Shown here: one piece after another, positions 47,765 through 60,100 of the stretch | How positions within the stretch are numbered: the stretch's first letter is position 1 | Layout: each line of letters starts with the position of its first letter | Notes under the pieces: model-generated | The model's database searches: none | The model's input: the letters and a program-made list of their open reading frames with translations, nothing else | What the model was told of the DNA's origin: nothing | Source: Cucumis sativus | Lineage: Eukaryota; Streptophyta; Magnoliopsida; Cucurbitales; Cucurbitaceae | Length of the DNA stretch: 64,000 nucleotides | Assembly: GCF_000004075.3 (NCBI RefSeq) | Contig: NC_026659.2 | Span: 23,206,272 to 23,270,271, forward strand | Reading direction: 5' to 3' | Program-made: the position numbers and the translations under genes

Positions 47765-47984
47765 TTTCCTAATGCATTCCTCATTTTTCTAAGCTCTTTA
47801 TTTTCGAAAAAAAAAAAAACTACAAAAACCAAACAACTACACAAACATATTGCAAGATGTTAACTATACAAATAAACACATAATCCTTCAAAGCCTTTCA
47901 CGTAATACTAATGTGCCAACATATTCTAACTATCACGAATATGAGTAAAAAAGACAACATTCATCTCCCCACCTCAATCTTTAG

Positions 47985-48720
47985 TCTGCTCAATTTTAAA
48001 AAAAAACTTTAGAAAAATCGACACTAGCCTTGTTCAGTAAATTGATGGCCTCCAAGCAATTAGACTCCACCAAGATATTCAACATGCAGATGGAAGAACA
48101 CACAATGTTCAACCTGAAGTAATTTTTCAAGGCTTCAAGAAGCCTCCGTTATGGCACTTGGGAACAAACTTCAAACTCAAGCAATCTCGAGGCACCCAAC
48201 CCACTTGAAGTGGATGTGGAGCACCATGTTGGAGTCAGTGTTGAACTTCCAATAAGACGACACATGTGGGATGCCACCTGATTTGAGATGGGACGTTGAG
48301 AGGAGGAATCTACGTGTATACCCCTTTCCATTGCTATCATTCCTAACCATAGCTAGAACATGACTCTTGAAATATGTTTGGCTATTGCACCACAAATTGA
48401 CTAAGCATCCAATTGTTGTCTAAAAATTAAAATACAAATTTATTCCAAGTTTCCTAAAGTATTGCCACACCAAAATCACGATATTATCAATCTCCACATA
48501 AATCATATGCTTGATTAAAATCCAATCCCAACCGTCTTGCTAATTCAAGAGATCCTTGTCATTCCAAATAACATCAACATAAATTATTAAAATTACAACC
48601 CATATATCCTTAGAGATCAAACAATTATGTATAAGATGGTTGAAGTTGCCACAATGTTTGTTGTAAAAGACACAATAGATCAACATAGACACCTTTTTCG
48701 TTTTGGTTTTTAGTTGCCAC
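47985..48720 (-). pseudogene. LINE-type retrotransposon remnant (zf-RVT and RNase H-like)
   Basis: On the minus strand, in broken frames, there is NFNHLIHNCLISKDIW (zf-RVT pattern H-x3-H/N-C...W) near 48630, then IVILVWQYFRKLG, then MVRNDSNGK and YWKFNTDSN (RNase H/RVT_3 start), and finally ILVESNCLEAINLLNK near 48040, typical of the RVT_3 acidic motif. Several stops and frame changes separate them. This is the 3' end of a plant non-LTR element or a host RNase H-like gene derived from one. It is not functional. Confidence 0.5.
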
Positions 48721-49310
48721 TTTCAATGTATAGTTATACAATGTTTCTTCTTCACTTTTGTCGTTCTTGTATGCACTAGATGTTAACTATACTTTTCAAT
48801 TTTAAAATCATCCATAATAATACATTAAATTGTTACATATATCTATCAAAGTTCAACTTAACTTTTGTCTTTTAAAATTTGTATTCACACTTATCCAAGT
48901 TATACCCTTCTAATCAAAACTATCCATAACAATACTTGTTACATCTATCAATCAAAAACACTTTTTTTTAATCAATATTAAAACAAGTATTTGAAAAAAT
49001 GAATGGGAAAAAGAATAGTTTTCTAAACTCTTCTTTCTTATTTATTATTTTTCTTAAAAAATAGATTTAAAATTCTTTTGTTTCTTTTTTGGGAAAAAAT
49101 TTAAATTTCTTTTGTAGCGTATGATTGTAATACACGAAAATAATATTGATCAATATATATATATACCAAAAAAGTTATACTTGATGACAAGAAATAATGA
49201 AGATATTATTTCCTAAGTTGACTTCTTTGTACTTTATAAATATATTTTCATCAAAGGATCTTTATAGTTTATATATATATATGATAGAATTATTATTATT
49301 ATTATTTTAG

Positions 49311-49340
49311 AAAAGAAAAGAAAAGAAAAGAAAAGAAAAG
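49311..49340. repeat. (AAAAG)6 microsatellite
   Basis: Six consecutive AAAAG units, followed by a degenerate GGAAG. Confidence 0.9.
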
Positions 49341-49481
49341 GAAGTGAAGAGGTAAATGGTAATGAAAAGAAGACGATAAGAGAGGATAGAAAGAGAGTGT
49401 GAGAATGGGCATTCAATTATGGTTAGCGAATCAAGAAAATATTCATTGCCAATATCATATCTTCTTTCTCTCTCCTTTTTC

Positions 49482-49496
49482 ATTTATATATATATT
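49482..49496 (+). promoter_or_regulatory. TATA box for the 75-residue protein gene
   Basis: ATTTATATATATATT, followed by a C/T-rich leader of about 35-55 nt before the ATG at 49553. Confidence 0.55.
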
Positions 49497-49552
49497 CCAT
49501 TCCCCACCCCTTTCTCATTCTTCCTCTCTTTTCTTTTTCTTTTCCCCCAAAC

Positions 49553-49780
49553 ATGGACTACTCCGCGGCGGCCCTCGATTCCGATTCCGAGGTTTCTCAC
49601 CTTCCCATTCACAGCCAGGTTGAGAAGATCAAGAAGGAGATTGAGAAGATCAAGCATCCCTCTCTTCAGCAATCCGACATGAACACTCACCTTCTTCTTC
49701 GAGGGATCTCCATTTCCAAGCCACGCTCTCGCTCCCCCTTAGGCCTTCCCTCCGACACCTCTATTTCTGTCGGCAACTAA
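49553..49780 (+). CDS. Small plant protein, function unknown
   Basis: Single-exon frame of 75 residues with ATG at 49553 and TAA at 49778-49780. GC content rises sharply over the frame compared with its flanks, as for real coding sequence here. The N-terminus is acidic and Ser-rich (MDYSAAALDSDSEVSHLP). Residues about 20-37 (IHSQVEKIKKEIEKIKHP) are a charged amphipathic helix. The C-terminus has a basic Ser/Arg stretch SKPRSRSPLGLPS and ends SISVGN. There is no signal peptide or membrane segment. I think the RSRSPLGL...ISVGN ending recurs in unnamed short plant proteins, but I cannot name the family or its role. Confidence 0.75.
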   Translation: MDYSAAALDSDSEVSHLPIHSQVEKIKKEIEKIKHPSLQQSDMNTHLLLRGISISKPRSRSPLGLPSDTSISVGN

Positions 49781-49896
49781 TCTCTCTCTCTCTCTGTAAA
49801 CCCTAGATTCATTCTTCAACCATCCATCTACAAAGTACATACTTTTTGTTTTAGGCTTTCCGACCTAATCTATGAATCCAATATTATGCTGGAATT

Positions 49897-49923
49897 TCTT
49901 CTTCTTCTTCTTCTTCTTCTTTC
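49897..49923. repeat. (CTT)9 microsatellite
   Basis: Uninterrupted trinucleotide run in the 3' flank of the small gene. Confidence 0.9.
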
Positions 49924-50351
49924 TATCAAACTAATTTTACTCTTTAACTCTCCTTTCAATTTTCTTCTTATTTTTCCATTTTCAACTTTATTATAATTCT
50001 ATTTTAAATATTTAAATTAGTTTTTCTTTTCTTCTTTGTTTATGGATTGATTATTATTATTATCTATTATGAAGAATTATACAATCCATATGTTAATAAC
50101 AGAGAAATAATAGTGAATGGTAGATAAATTGTGATATTTTATAAATACAAAATCAGTAATATTTAATTTATTTATGTATATATCAATATATTAACACAGT
50201 TGATTAAGATAACTTTTATTTTTAGCACAGTTCACAAAGGTAATTAATTAATTAAAAATGTTGGAAGTTCCAAAAGAGTTTTTAGTTTCCTAAAGTTTAG
50301 GTTAAATTATGAATTTGGTAAAGTTATAATTTAATTCTAATAATATATGTA

Positions 50352-50374
50352 TGTGTGTGTGTGTGTGTGTGTGT
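50352..50374. repeat. (TG)n microsatellite
   Basis: Uninterrupted TG dinucleotide run of about 23 bp. Confidence 0.95.
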
Positions 50375-52838
50375 TTCTTATCAATTTAGGAGTATGAGTT
50401 TAGTTGCTTGAAGAAATGTGAGATTTAACCTAAGTTTAAGGAATTTTTTTAATTTGAATATCTATTGATCCAATATTGTCAATTTCAACTTGCGTCCTCA
50501 ATTTATGTGTAAAAGTAAACCAAAATAGAAATAAAATTTCAACTGTGCATATGATTTTTAATTCGATACTAAAACTTTTTCTTTCCTTTTTTGAAATAAT
50601 TTAATACTTAACTTAATTTGTTTCTATATTTCACATGATTTTCTTAAATTTTATATGATTTTGATTACCATATATATAATATATATGTAAGCTGTTTTCA
50701 CTTTTAAGTCATTCCTTAATAAGGAGGAGAAATAATTGTTATAATAAATTTAAATTATTGCAAAATTCAGTTTCAATTAAAAGGAAATGTAAAATTAAAC
50801 ATTATCTATGTTGCTCTTGTCAAATTTAGAACAATATCTAACTTTTAATGATAAAATATATTTGTTTAAAGTGATTTTCTCTAAGAATGTTACAATATTA
50901 AATGATATGACAGAATGATATTTAGCAGAGAATAATATAATATGCATTGTGTTACAAAAAGTTCTTATATGCTTATTTGAGACAATTTTCCTCTGTTTTG
51001 TTTTCTAAAAGAATTAATATACAAATATAATGAAATTCGATACTTTATAATTAATTTTCTAGTACAACAATATTACGTAAGAATTTAAAACTCTAAAATT
51101 CAAGAGTAGGAAGATTTATAAAGCCATTTTAGTTATCAAAATGATAATTAGTATGACCTAAATTGAAAATTGGCCTATATGTAATTCCTCTAAACTTTTT
51201 TTTTGCTTGTATTGATGTTTTTTTTTTTTTTTTTTTGCAAAACTTTAAACTAAGAACAAAATTTGTGGTTACTTTATGTGTTTAGTTTTTTTTTTTTTTT
51301 TTGTAAATTAATAATAGTGTCACAACTAAAAAGTGTGTTTGAGATATTTAATTTTAAAAATTAATCATTTTGTAAAAATTTGAAATGTTGAAAGACCACT
51401 AAAGATAAACTCTTCAAAGTATATTTTACATTGTTTTTTTTCTAATCAAAAGTGTTATATAAAAACGAGTTTTTAGAAAAATCATTTTTTAAAACAAGCC
51501 CTAAAACGGAAAAAAAAAAAAATCATTTCAACATTTTCTTCCCCAATGTTTAAATTCCTTAAATGATTTTAAGTTGATAAAGAACATAAAGAAGTTCAAC
51601 ATTATTTTAGTTTATGAAGTTTAACTTAAATATTTGTAAACAACACAATGATGGTCAGAAGGACTAAACCAATTTTTAAATGATGCCCACAAGAAATAAA
51701 CCAATTTTTCAAATGATTCCCACAAGGACTAAACCAACGTTTATAATCTTGGTGAACATAAAAACAAAAACACAAGGCAAATCGATTCCAAGTTCTTCTG
51801 TGAAGATTTGAAAATCTAATTTTGAAAATAAATATATAATGTCTTCAATAATTAAGCCTCAAGTTCCTTGAATCCTTTTAATAGGGATAAAGAATATAAA
51901 CGAGTTACACATGAGGTTTAACTTAAATCTTTGACTATGTAATTGTTAAGAAAATCAGCAATGAAATGAACATTCACAAGTTCTCAATAAAAAAATAAAT
52001 AAATAAAGCATTAGGAACCAAAAATGGAACTCAGTCAAACCTATACTTTTCCCATCATCATACGAAAGATAAATAAATGCACCCAATATCTTTGATTTCC
52101 ATCCACCCAAATTGTAGATGTCACTTAATCCCTACTCGTCACTCATAAGCTAATGATGGCATCACCCCCAACACTTATATCCAAAAGATATTGGGTCCTC
52201 ATTGCTTAGATTTACATAGAGAATATTTCCACTAAACAATATGGGTATTCACCTAAAGAGAAGAGAAGAGAAGAGGAGAGAAGAAAAGGTCACTTTGAAT
52301 ATTTCTAAAAGGAAAATAGAAGCGAACCGAAGGGCCAAACCCAACTTGTCCATATTCTCAGAATCCATACCCACATACGTACCCCAAATGCCCACTAAAC
52401 ATATTTTTTTCAGGAATCTTTTAATCAACTAGTGCTCTTGGAATTCCATAAAGTGTTCTCCAGAGACAATTCCATAAGCATCTAATTGGCTTTGTTATAA
52501 GTTTCTAACTTATTCCTTGTGCCTTATGTCATGTGTCTTGTCTAGAAAGAGAGAGAGAGAGAAATGGTTAAATATTTTGTTATAACAAAGCATGCAAGTT
52601 TTAATCAAATTGCAAATCCCACGCCTCTTGGAATTCAAAGTTATTCCTTATGGCATCTGTCTAGAGAGAGAGAGAGGTGAATGTTGATATGTAACAAGAG
52701 AACCATCAACATAGAAGAAAAATGAAAAATGGTTATATATTCTTTATGTCAAACGTGTAAGTTTCATATATTCTTTCATGTCAAAGCGTGTAAGTTTCAA
52801 TCAACACACCTTTACGAATCTAAGGTGGTAACTAGGAA

Positions 52839-53036
52839 GTGCTGCCAGTTGCAACAACTTTTTTAAAATGGGTCTCTGCTAATTGGGTATCAGTCTTCCC
52901 ACTAATGTTGCCTCGGGCATTGAAATTCTTAGACGAGAAGATTCCAAGTTTTGTTATGCCTTTGACTCCCATCGACTGGCTTAAAGACGAGAAGATTCCT
53001 ATAAAGACACTACGTGAAAAGCTTACAAGAGATTAA
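52839..53036 (+). other. Unrecognised open frame, possible gene fragment
   Basis: Frame of 65 codons with no ATG at its head (it opens at a GTG), ending TRD* at 53036. Composition is more protein-like than the surroundings, and it holds an internal near-repeat: FLDEKIPSF and WLKDEKIPI come from the same 15-base motif AGACGAGAAGATTCC used twice. I do not recognise a family. It could be an exon of an unseen plus-strand gene, a captured fragment in a transposon, or chance. Confidence 0.25.
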
Positions 53037-53378
53037 TAAATTTTAGAAATTGCAACAGTTGTACAGTCTCTCATGAATTGTTTGTTTGTAACAATGGGAA
53101 TAGAATTCCTCAAACGTCTTGTGAATTCTCATGTAGACTGTTTCGAGATAGTTTTTTATACTTTACCCAAAATTTTATTGTCACTAGCATGAACATAGAC
53201 GAACTATATGGGGGGCAAAACAACGCAATTCTGATGAAAAGATGTGCAGCTCAAGCAGTAATTAACATCAAAATTTCCATACCTCACATTCGAACAGAAA
53301 ATAGAAGAAAAGTTAACTATTTTCATAATGAGACAGTTGAGAGTAGGGTGGAGATAGTATATCACTGTACCATCATTT

Positions 53379-56300
53379 TTAACCCTGAGAGACCGCTTTG
53401 GATGAAAGTAACTTCACCCTTCTTGTGAGGTTGCTCATCACATCTATGATAACTGATTTCTTTTGAAGTCTGAACTGGATTGCCAATTTAGATGTTTCGC
53501 TTTCACACTTTTTCAAAAGGGTTTCGTCGTCCATTATCTTGGTCGGGAAGTGTCCCAACGCAATTACACATAAAGCAATTACTGTACGTAATGCAGCTAC
53601 TTCATTTGCAATACCAAGAGGTGCTTCAGCTGATAAGGATTTGAGCACGCTCAAGTCATGCTTCTGTACCATTTCCTCATCAACTGAAAGCAAGACTCTT
53701 AATGCAGCCAATAAGCGACCGTCAACTATTTCTGAACCACCGATGCTCACCTATAAGGAAAATAGAAATTAAGTTGAGAAAAAATAAACTTCTCACCCTA
53801 CTATTTCGGTCTTCTATTCAATTGTTTATCTACCCAGGCCACCATGGGCATGATGTAAAAGACAATTTATAATTTACTTACAGGTGACATCATATAATTT
53901 AAAATCAACTCCCTAGGATAAGTTAGACAAGAAACAAAGATTTATTGTTTAACACTAAATATGTCAAAAGAATGTATTGGATTTTCCAGTTCTTTCTATG
54001 AAAGGAGGTTAGCTTCTAATCATGAGAAGGTTGAACAACTTTTCTCCTTTATCTCCTTACCCCTTCTTGAGATGCTCGTTTTGAAATAAAAATGTTAGTG
54101 ATATATAAGTAAATTTGCCTTAAACCACTAGCTTAAGCTTTTGGGTGAATTGATGGTTTAATATGGTATGAGAGCAGGTGGTCCAGGAAGGTCCTGTATT
54201 CAAACCCCTGCAATGTCGTTTCCTCCAATATTAAAATTGATTCCACTTGTTGGGCCTTTCAAATATTTCAAACCCACAAGTGAGGGAGAGTGTTGGTGAT
54301 ATATAATTAAATTTGCCTTCAACCACTAGCTTAAGCTTCTGGGTGAATTGGTGGTTTAATAAAAAACCATTGGTTATTTCTCATTTGCAAAACCAAAAGG
54401 GTCAGGTAGTGGTCTAGAGAACTAAGGATCGGAGAATATAAAGTAAAGCTAATCTTGTTGATACTGATTTTAGTGACAATAAAATGTTGCTCCAGTGGAC
54501 GGCCGTTTCCTCATGAAAACAATAATTAGAGGTAGAGAACTAAAGTTAAGGGGCGCGAACCTTGAGAAGAGCAGCTTCCCCATGTAGATTTAACTTGGTT
54601 AAAATAAGTCTTTGCCATGGAGCAGGAGAAGAAAAATTTTCTGAAGAAATCCCTGCAACAATGCTAGCAGCTTCTAAGAGAGCTTCATCATATTTTAGCT
54701 CAATGTAATCATATTGATTTGATGGTACCACAAATCCATAATCAAGCAGGAAAAGATCATTGTCCAGACAGCCATAATTTAGTGTTAAAGGAGCGTTTTC
54801 TTCAATTTCGGTCTCTGCTACAACCTGGATTGAAGCAAAAGAAAGGTGAGTGTTAAGACAGAGAATGGAATTAACTTGGCAAGAGGCAGTTTTCTTTTCA
54901 GTGTCCTCAAGCATAAAAATATCAATGGTCAGGGAAACAGAAATCTTCACCTTCACCTTCAACTTCATGGAGGCATCTTGTTCTTGGATAATACGTGCAT
55001 TTGAATTAAAGCTATGATTGCACATATCAATGAGAGGGAGCATCATGGGAACACTGGTTGGAGTACTATCTGTGAGATTTTTACTGTATAAACGAAATGC
55101 CCTTGATGAGACCGCTGCCATTGCCCATCCAAGGGATGATGCATCTACAGTTTGGCCACCAAAAGGGTGATTTTCAGGCTTTATACTGTCAAGAGTACGT
55201 TTGACTTCTTTCTCAAAATCAAGGAGGAAGCGACACCTTTTGTTTACCTGGTTAGCATTTTAATATTCAGCATGAACAGACTTCACATGGTATCAATGAA
55301 AAATGAGATGGAAGTATGAGACAAACAAACGTCTGAAAGGATTTATCTTTTTTCAGACAACAAAACAAATAACCCTAACTATATCTTTATCCATGGTTGA
55401 TTATGGCATCACAGAATGGCTTTCAATCTAACAAATAACTGACCTGGTAAAGAAGAGGAGCATACTGCAAGTTCTTTATGTCATCTCCAGGAAAAAATAT
55501 GGGAACGGTGAAAACTTCAGGGAGATTGCCAATATACGCCCACCAGAAGGATCCAACTTTTGCCCTTTCTTTCAAAAGCTTCAAACCCAATTTCATGGAC
55601 CACAGTTCCTCTGCCAAATACTTCCAATGTCCAATTTATTTGAATTCAGATTAAGATTACATAAAACCTAACGTGAAAAATATGAGGTTATCAACCTCTA
55701 TCAAGTATAAGAGTTTTCTGCTAGATTGATTTTGCTATCAAAAATGAAATACATCAAGCTTTCCATTTGTCAGGTGATATTTGAATTTAAGGAGGGAAAT
55801 ATCAAGCAAGTTTTTTGTTACACTGTTCTTTATTGAATAGGTGTAAATATTGGCCATTAGCTATTAGAATGCAAAATGATCTGATTCTAGCTCCCATGAA
55901 ACGCTTTTACCATGATTGAAAGTCAAAGAAATAAATAGTGAAATTCAACTTTGGTATATCATATTACACAAAGCTTAAAACTCACTAGAATTATAAATTT
56001 TACTCTCTTTTCAGTACTTCATAAATGGAACAGGAAACAAGAATCTTACGAGCTTGTCTTATTTTTTTTCTTCACCAGAATACAACTGTCATTTTCAATC
56101 ATATTCAATGAAAACCTTACGTACAAGCATCAATAGAAATATATACACACACACATTAATTAACCTAATGAGAATGACAAAAGTGCTGTTTAAAGTTCAT
56201 GAAATTAGAAGGTGCTGAATTACAGTTTCAAAATGGTATGCCCGAAAACTATACTCTTGAATGATTTTTATGTGGATATTAGGACATAGTTGGTATTAGA

Positions 56301-57166
56301 TAAGAGTTAGTTTAATGAAGGGTGGTTAAAAATATCATCTCAGAATTCTATTATTCAATACCTATCCTTACCATTGTTGAACTAAAAAAGACTTCCTATC
56401 AGAACTCTCTGGCTGTTAACGCCTTACTTGAACAAGATTCGTTTGTAAAGCTGTGTCCTTGAGTATTAAAGAACTTCGTCACTACAGCAATTCTGATGAA
56501 TGTCAATTCTTCTTCGTCTGAGGTGAAGGGATACTATTTGAGCTTGTCATCCTATCTCACTAGTTTTCCAATCAAACCTACAAATGAAATTTCAATCCCC
56601 TGTGGCTTTTCCATGGATATGGACTAGAAATAAGTCATCGTAATAAGTTACCAGATTCAAGAATCCTCAATTTTTAACTAAAAATGAAGCGAAGTGTAGT
56701 AAATTGCAAGGTCAGCACATGAAACAGCAATTCATCTCAGATACACAACTCTCCTACAAACAAAACAACAAACGCAGCTCAATTGAGATATTTCAGATAA
56801 AAGAAAAACAATACCAGGAACTTGGCGAGCCAAATTGACAAGAACGGAGTCGGCCTCATCAGAATCGCCGGCTTCCGGGGACTCAAAGCGCAAGGGAAGA
56901 TTGTGAGGAAGGATAATAAGTTCAGAACCTTTGGGAATGTGGTGAGAAGCGAGGAGTCCAAGGCCAGTATGGGCACCGGGAGCGGGAGCTATGTTGAGAG
57001 CGTGGTGGACAAATCCACCTTCTCTACGGACCCACTTGATGAGGTCCGGCGGATGAGGAACCAACCTGGAGGAGAAAGAAGGAGAAAGAGAGGGCATGGA
57101 GGCGGAGGAGAATGGGCGGAAATGGGTAAACGATAGAGAAGCCATTGCAGTCTTGGAAGCAGTCAT
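53379..57166 (-). CDS. SET-domain protein, Rubisco LSMT-like lysine methyltransferase
   Basis: Five coding exons on the minus strand: 56815-57166, 55444-55610, 54957-55247, 54561-54824 and 53379-53750. They total 1446 nt, 481 residues, with phases agreeing. The start is the first true ATG (MTASKTAMASLSF); the Ser-rich first 35 residues look like a plastid transit peptide. The SET domain begins about residue 64 (GAHTGLGLLASHHIPKGSEL). It has the AdoMet/lysine-channel motif NHS in LIDMCNHSFNSNA (250-252) and NYG in LTLNYG (286-288), followed by DLFLLDYGFVVP. The C-terminal 150 residues match the helical Rubis-subs-bind domain. Relatives methylate Rubisco large subunit, plastid aldolases or other proteins; the substrate here is not known. 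Exon 3 could end 6 nt further (54951), adding two residues, because AAG|GTGAAG occurs twice. Intron 4 holds a miniature LTR element. Confidence 0.9.
54093..54361 (+). mobile_element. Miniature LTR retroelement (SMART/TRIM type), copy 2
   Basis: A 269-bp relative of the element at 12828-13097, here on the plus strand. LTRs of 71 bp lie at 54093-54163 and 54291-54361 and differ from each other at about five positions. The primer-binding site TGGTATGAGAGC (54164-54175) has one change from TGGTATCAGAGC. A purine tract AAGTGAGGGAGAG precedes the 3' LTR. The flanks AAAAA (54088-54092) and AAAAC (54362-54366) agree at 4 of 5 bases. It lies in SET-gene intron 4, antisense to the gene, and is older than copy 1. 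Confidence 0.88.
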
Positions 57167-60100
57167 TGTTGCTCTCAACAATGCTTTACACTCTCCACTT
57201 TGTGAAGTGAATTTTTGGGGATTTTTGTTTTATGAAGAAATTTCAAATTTTCAGTCTCTTCTCAATTGGGATATTTGTTGTAATTTTGAGGTTTAAATCC
57301 CATTTGCTCCTTAGTCCTTACCTTAGTATGCCTATTTTACTTCTTGATATCTTTTTTATTGTCCAACTAAATTTTGATTTAATTGTATGAAAAGCTCAAA
57401 TTAAAAAAAGAAAATGTCAAATCTCTCTTTGCTAATATCTCTATCGAATCGAGCAAGAGCAACTCGTGCCCGATTGTGAGAGAAAGCGAGACAGTCATTG
57501 ATTGCTTGTCCATGTGGGTGTGAGTGCATTTTGAAAATTTTACTCGAATTTGTCGTCATCAAAGGGTTACTCGACATCTTCTTCGAGTCCTAAAATTCTT
57601 ATTAAGATTTAATTGGATTAAGCGGATGTTGTTCTTTTAATCATTCAAGTAATTTTTTAGGAGAAAAATACATTTTTCTCCCTAGGTTACGTTTGTGGTT
57701 TTCAACTATTAAAACTTTTGAGTTTTAATTTAGTCTAGATTTTAGAATGTTAAAATTTTATTATTCAGACTTTAGTTTTATTATAACTTGCTTTTTCAGT
57801 AATTGTTCATACATTATCGTTGATATTAAATAATTCTTTTCGATGTAAAATATTATTTTAGTCCTTATTTTTAAAAGTGTCTTTTTTGGTGGATCAATAT
57901 TTGAAAAACAAACTTATTTTGGTCCCTGTCTTAGAATTTTGTTAAATTAATAAATAATCAAGTAATCTTAATAATTTATTATAGAATTCTTCTATGTTAA
58001 CACCACACTTGAATCCAATAATTCCATAATAAAAACTAATTTTGTTTTTTTTCTCTCCAAAAAACTTAAATCTCTCATTTTTCTTTTACTTGGACACATG
58101 TATAAAATAAACTATATAAAATTACAAATAAATATTTTCGTAGTGAATCACAAATTCTCAAAAAAAATTAAGAAAATATAATCGAGATAAAGAGAAAAAA
58201 AACAACTCAGTGAATCAGAAAATATCTCAAACTTGAGACATTACAAAATTTGTACGTGGATGAATTGCATCTACATATGAATTGAGAAAAGTGAAGTAGA
58301 ATGACAATCAAAATCTTGAAGAAAAAATAAGTTTTTGAGTTTTTCGATCAAACATCAATTTACCATCTAGTTATCCAAATATTGAAGTCACTCTTCATTA
58401 CGAGTTACGTTAGATGATATCTCAATATAACAATGACCAAAATATGCTATTTTCAAAAGTTTAGGGACGAAAACAGACGTTTTTGAAAGTTTAGGGACCA
58501 AAATAGATTAAGATACAAAATGTATGAACCAAGGTAGAATTTAAACATTCATTTAAAATAGTCAATAAAAACTTAACTCAATATGCATAAAATATGTACG
58601 CAAACATTAGATATATATATTCAAATTACTCAATGTCGATTTTTACTACAAAAATTATTTAAAGTAACTATGAAGCTATAAAAATGTGTGAAAGTTACCT
58701 AAATTAAACTCAAAAGTTAAAATCAAATTTGAAATTTAAACTCTCTAAATTGAGTTCATTTAAAATTTTAGAATCTCACATAAAAAATTTGATTTTCTCC
58801 CCTACTTGTGTTATATTTTTAGACTTTGAGAAAGGAAATTTGAAAATACATAATTAGAAAATGAAAATTTTAAAAATATATATATTTTCTGTTATAAATT
58901 CTTCTTCTTTCTTTAAAGGAATTTATTTGGCAAAAAGTACCCTTTTTTTTGTGCCCTTAATCATTTACAGCTTAATATGAATTTTATTTTAGGTAATTAA
59001 GTCATAATATTAATTTTCTTATTTAACGATAAATTAATATAGTTGTATATCCATTTTCACACATTGCACGTGGATGCTACGTTATTTTTTAAAATATAAA
59101 ATTAATAATATAAGTTAGTAGAATTTGACTAATAATTATATTTTTATATTTAGAAGGGTTATATCTCATCTTTTTTTACTTTTATTTATAATTAATATTT
59201 CATTTTTATAATATTTTTCTAGTTAATCTAAGTTGAGTTAAAATGTGATAACATTTAATTTATTTTTAAAAAGTTTATATTATATTTTTAAATTATATTA
59301 TATTATGAAAGATAATCGAAGCATAAGTTAGAAGAAATAAGAAAAAATAGATTTAAGTAATATATAAAAACATGATAACAATTACTATTGGATAATTGAG
59401 GCAAAAAAAATAGATTTAAGTAATATATAAAAACATGATAACAATTACTATTGGATAATTGAGGTAAAAAATATATGTATATATAGAATGTTAGGTTTTT
59501 ATAAGATTAAATAATTAATTTGTGGTATTTTACTATTTTAGAATTTGAATGTTTGTAACAAATATTCATAAGTAATCCATCGTTGATACATAATAGAAAG
59601 GTCATATAATATTTGTAAGCTAAGAATTAAAAAATGTGAAACTAAATTCATTTCTTTGATTTCCTAACTTTTTTGGTTTTGTAGTTGTCTAAATATTAAA
59701 ATTTTATCATCTAAAATAATATTAATTATTAAATTTAAAAACACACTCTCCAAAAAATGTTAGAAATTTTAGAGTGTTGATCTATGTAAACATAACAAAG
59801 AGATATACTAATTTAAGATAAAAGACATAATAAAAAATAAGATCTCGTGTTATTTTACTCTTGAAAAATAAAAGGAAGATATAATAAAAAATAATATGAA
59901 TGAAAATTTTTCATTCTACTCATTTATATCATTACAAAAATACCAAAAAGAAAAAATAATTCCAACCAAATAGAAAAATATATAATATTTACACAAAAAT
60001 GAAAGAAAATATTTATACACATCTCTAACACCAAATAAATAAATATTGTCTTCTTGCATTTCTCTCCTAATTGGTGATGCGATTTTATAGATTTATTGAT

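Larger units (their letters stand above)
48721..49552. other. Upstream region of the small gene
   Basis: AT-rich, with an (AAAAG)n run at 49311-49340. A TATA-like ATTTATATATATATT at 49482-49496 is about 57 bp before the next start codon, followed by a pyrimidine-rich leader. Confidence 0.5.
49781..52838. other. Intergenic AT-rich DNA
   Basis: Starts with the 3' untranslated region of the small gene. It contains a (CTT)n run at 49897-49923, a (TG)n run at 50352-50374, poly(T) tracts near 51218-51237 and 51286-51302, and purine repeats near 52254-52288. No gene recognised. Confidence 0.55.

Noticed and set aside
56822-57136. 104-codon plus-strand frame over SET exon 1
   Set aside because: It is the antisense shadow of a well-supported coding exon with higher GC.
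57167-57181. Upstream start for the SET protein
   Set aside because: The frame extends upstream, but the codon there is TTG, not ATG. The first real ATG is at 57166.
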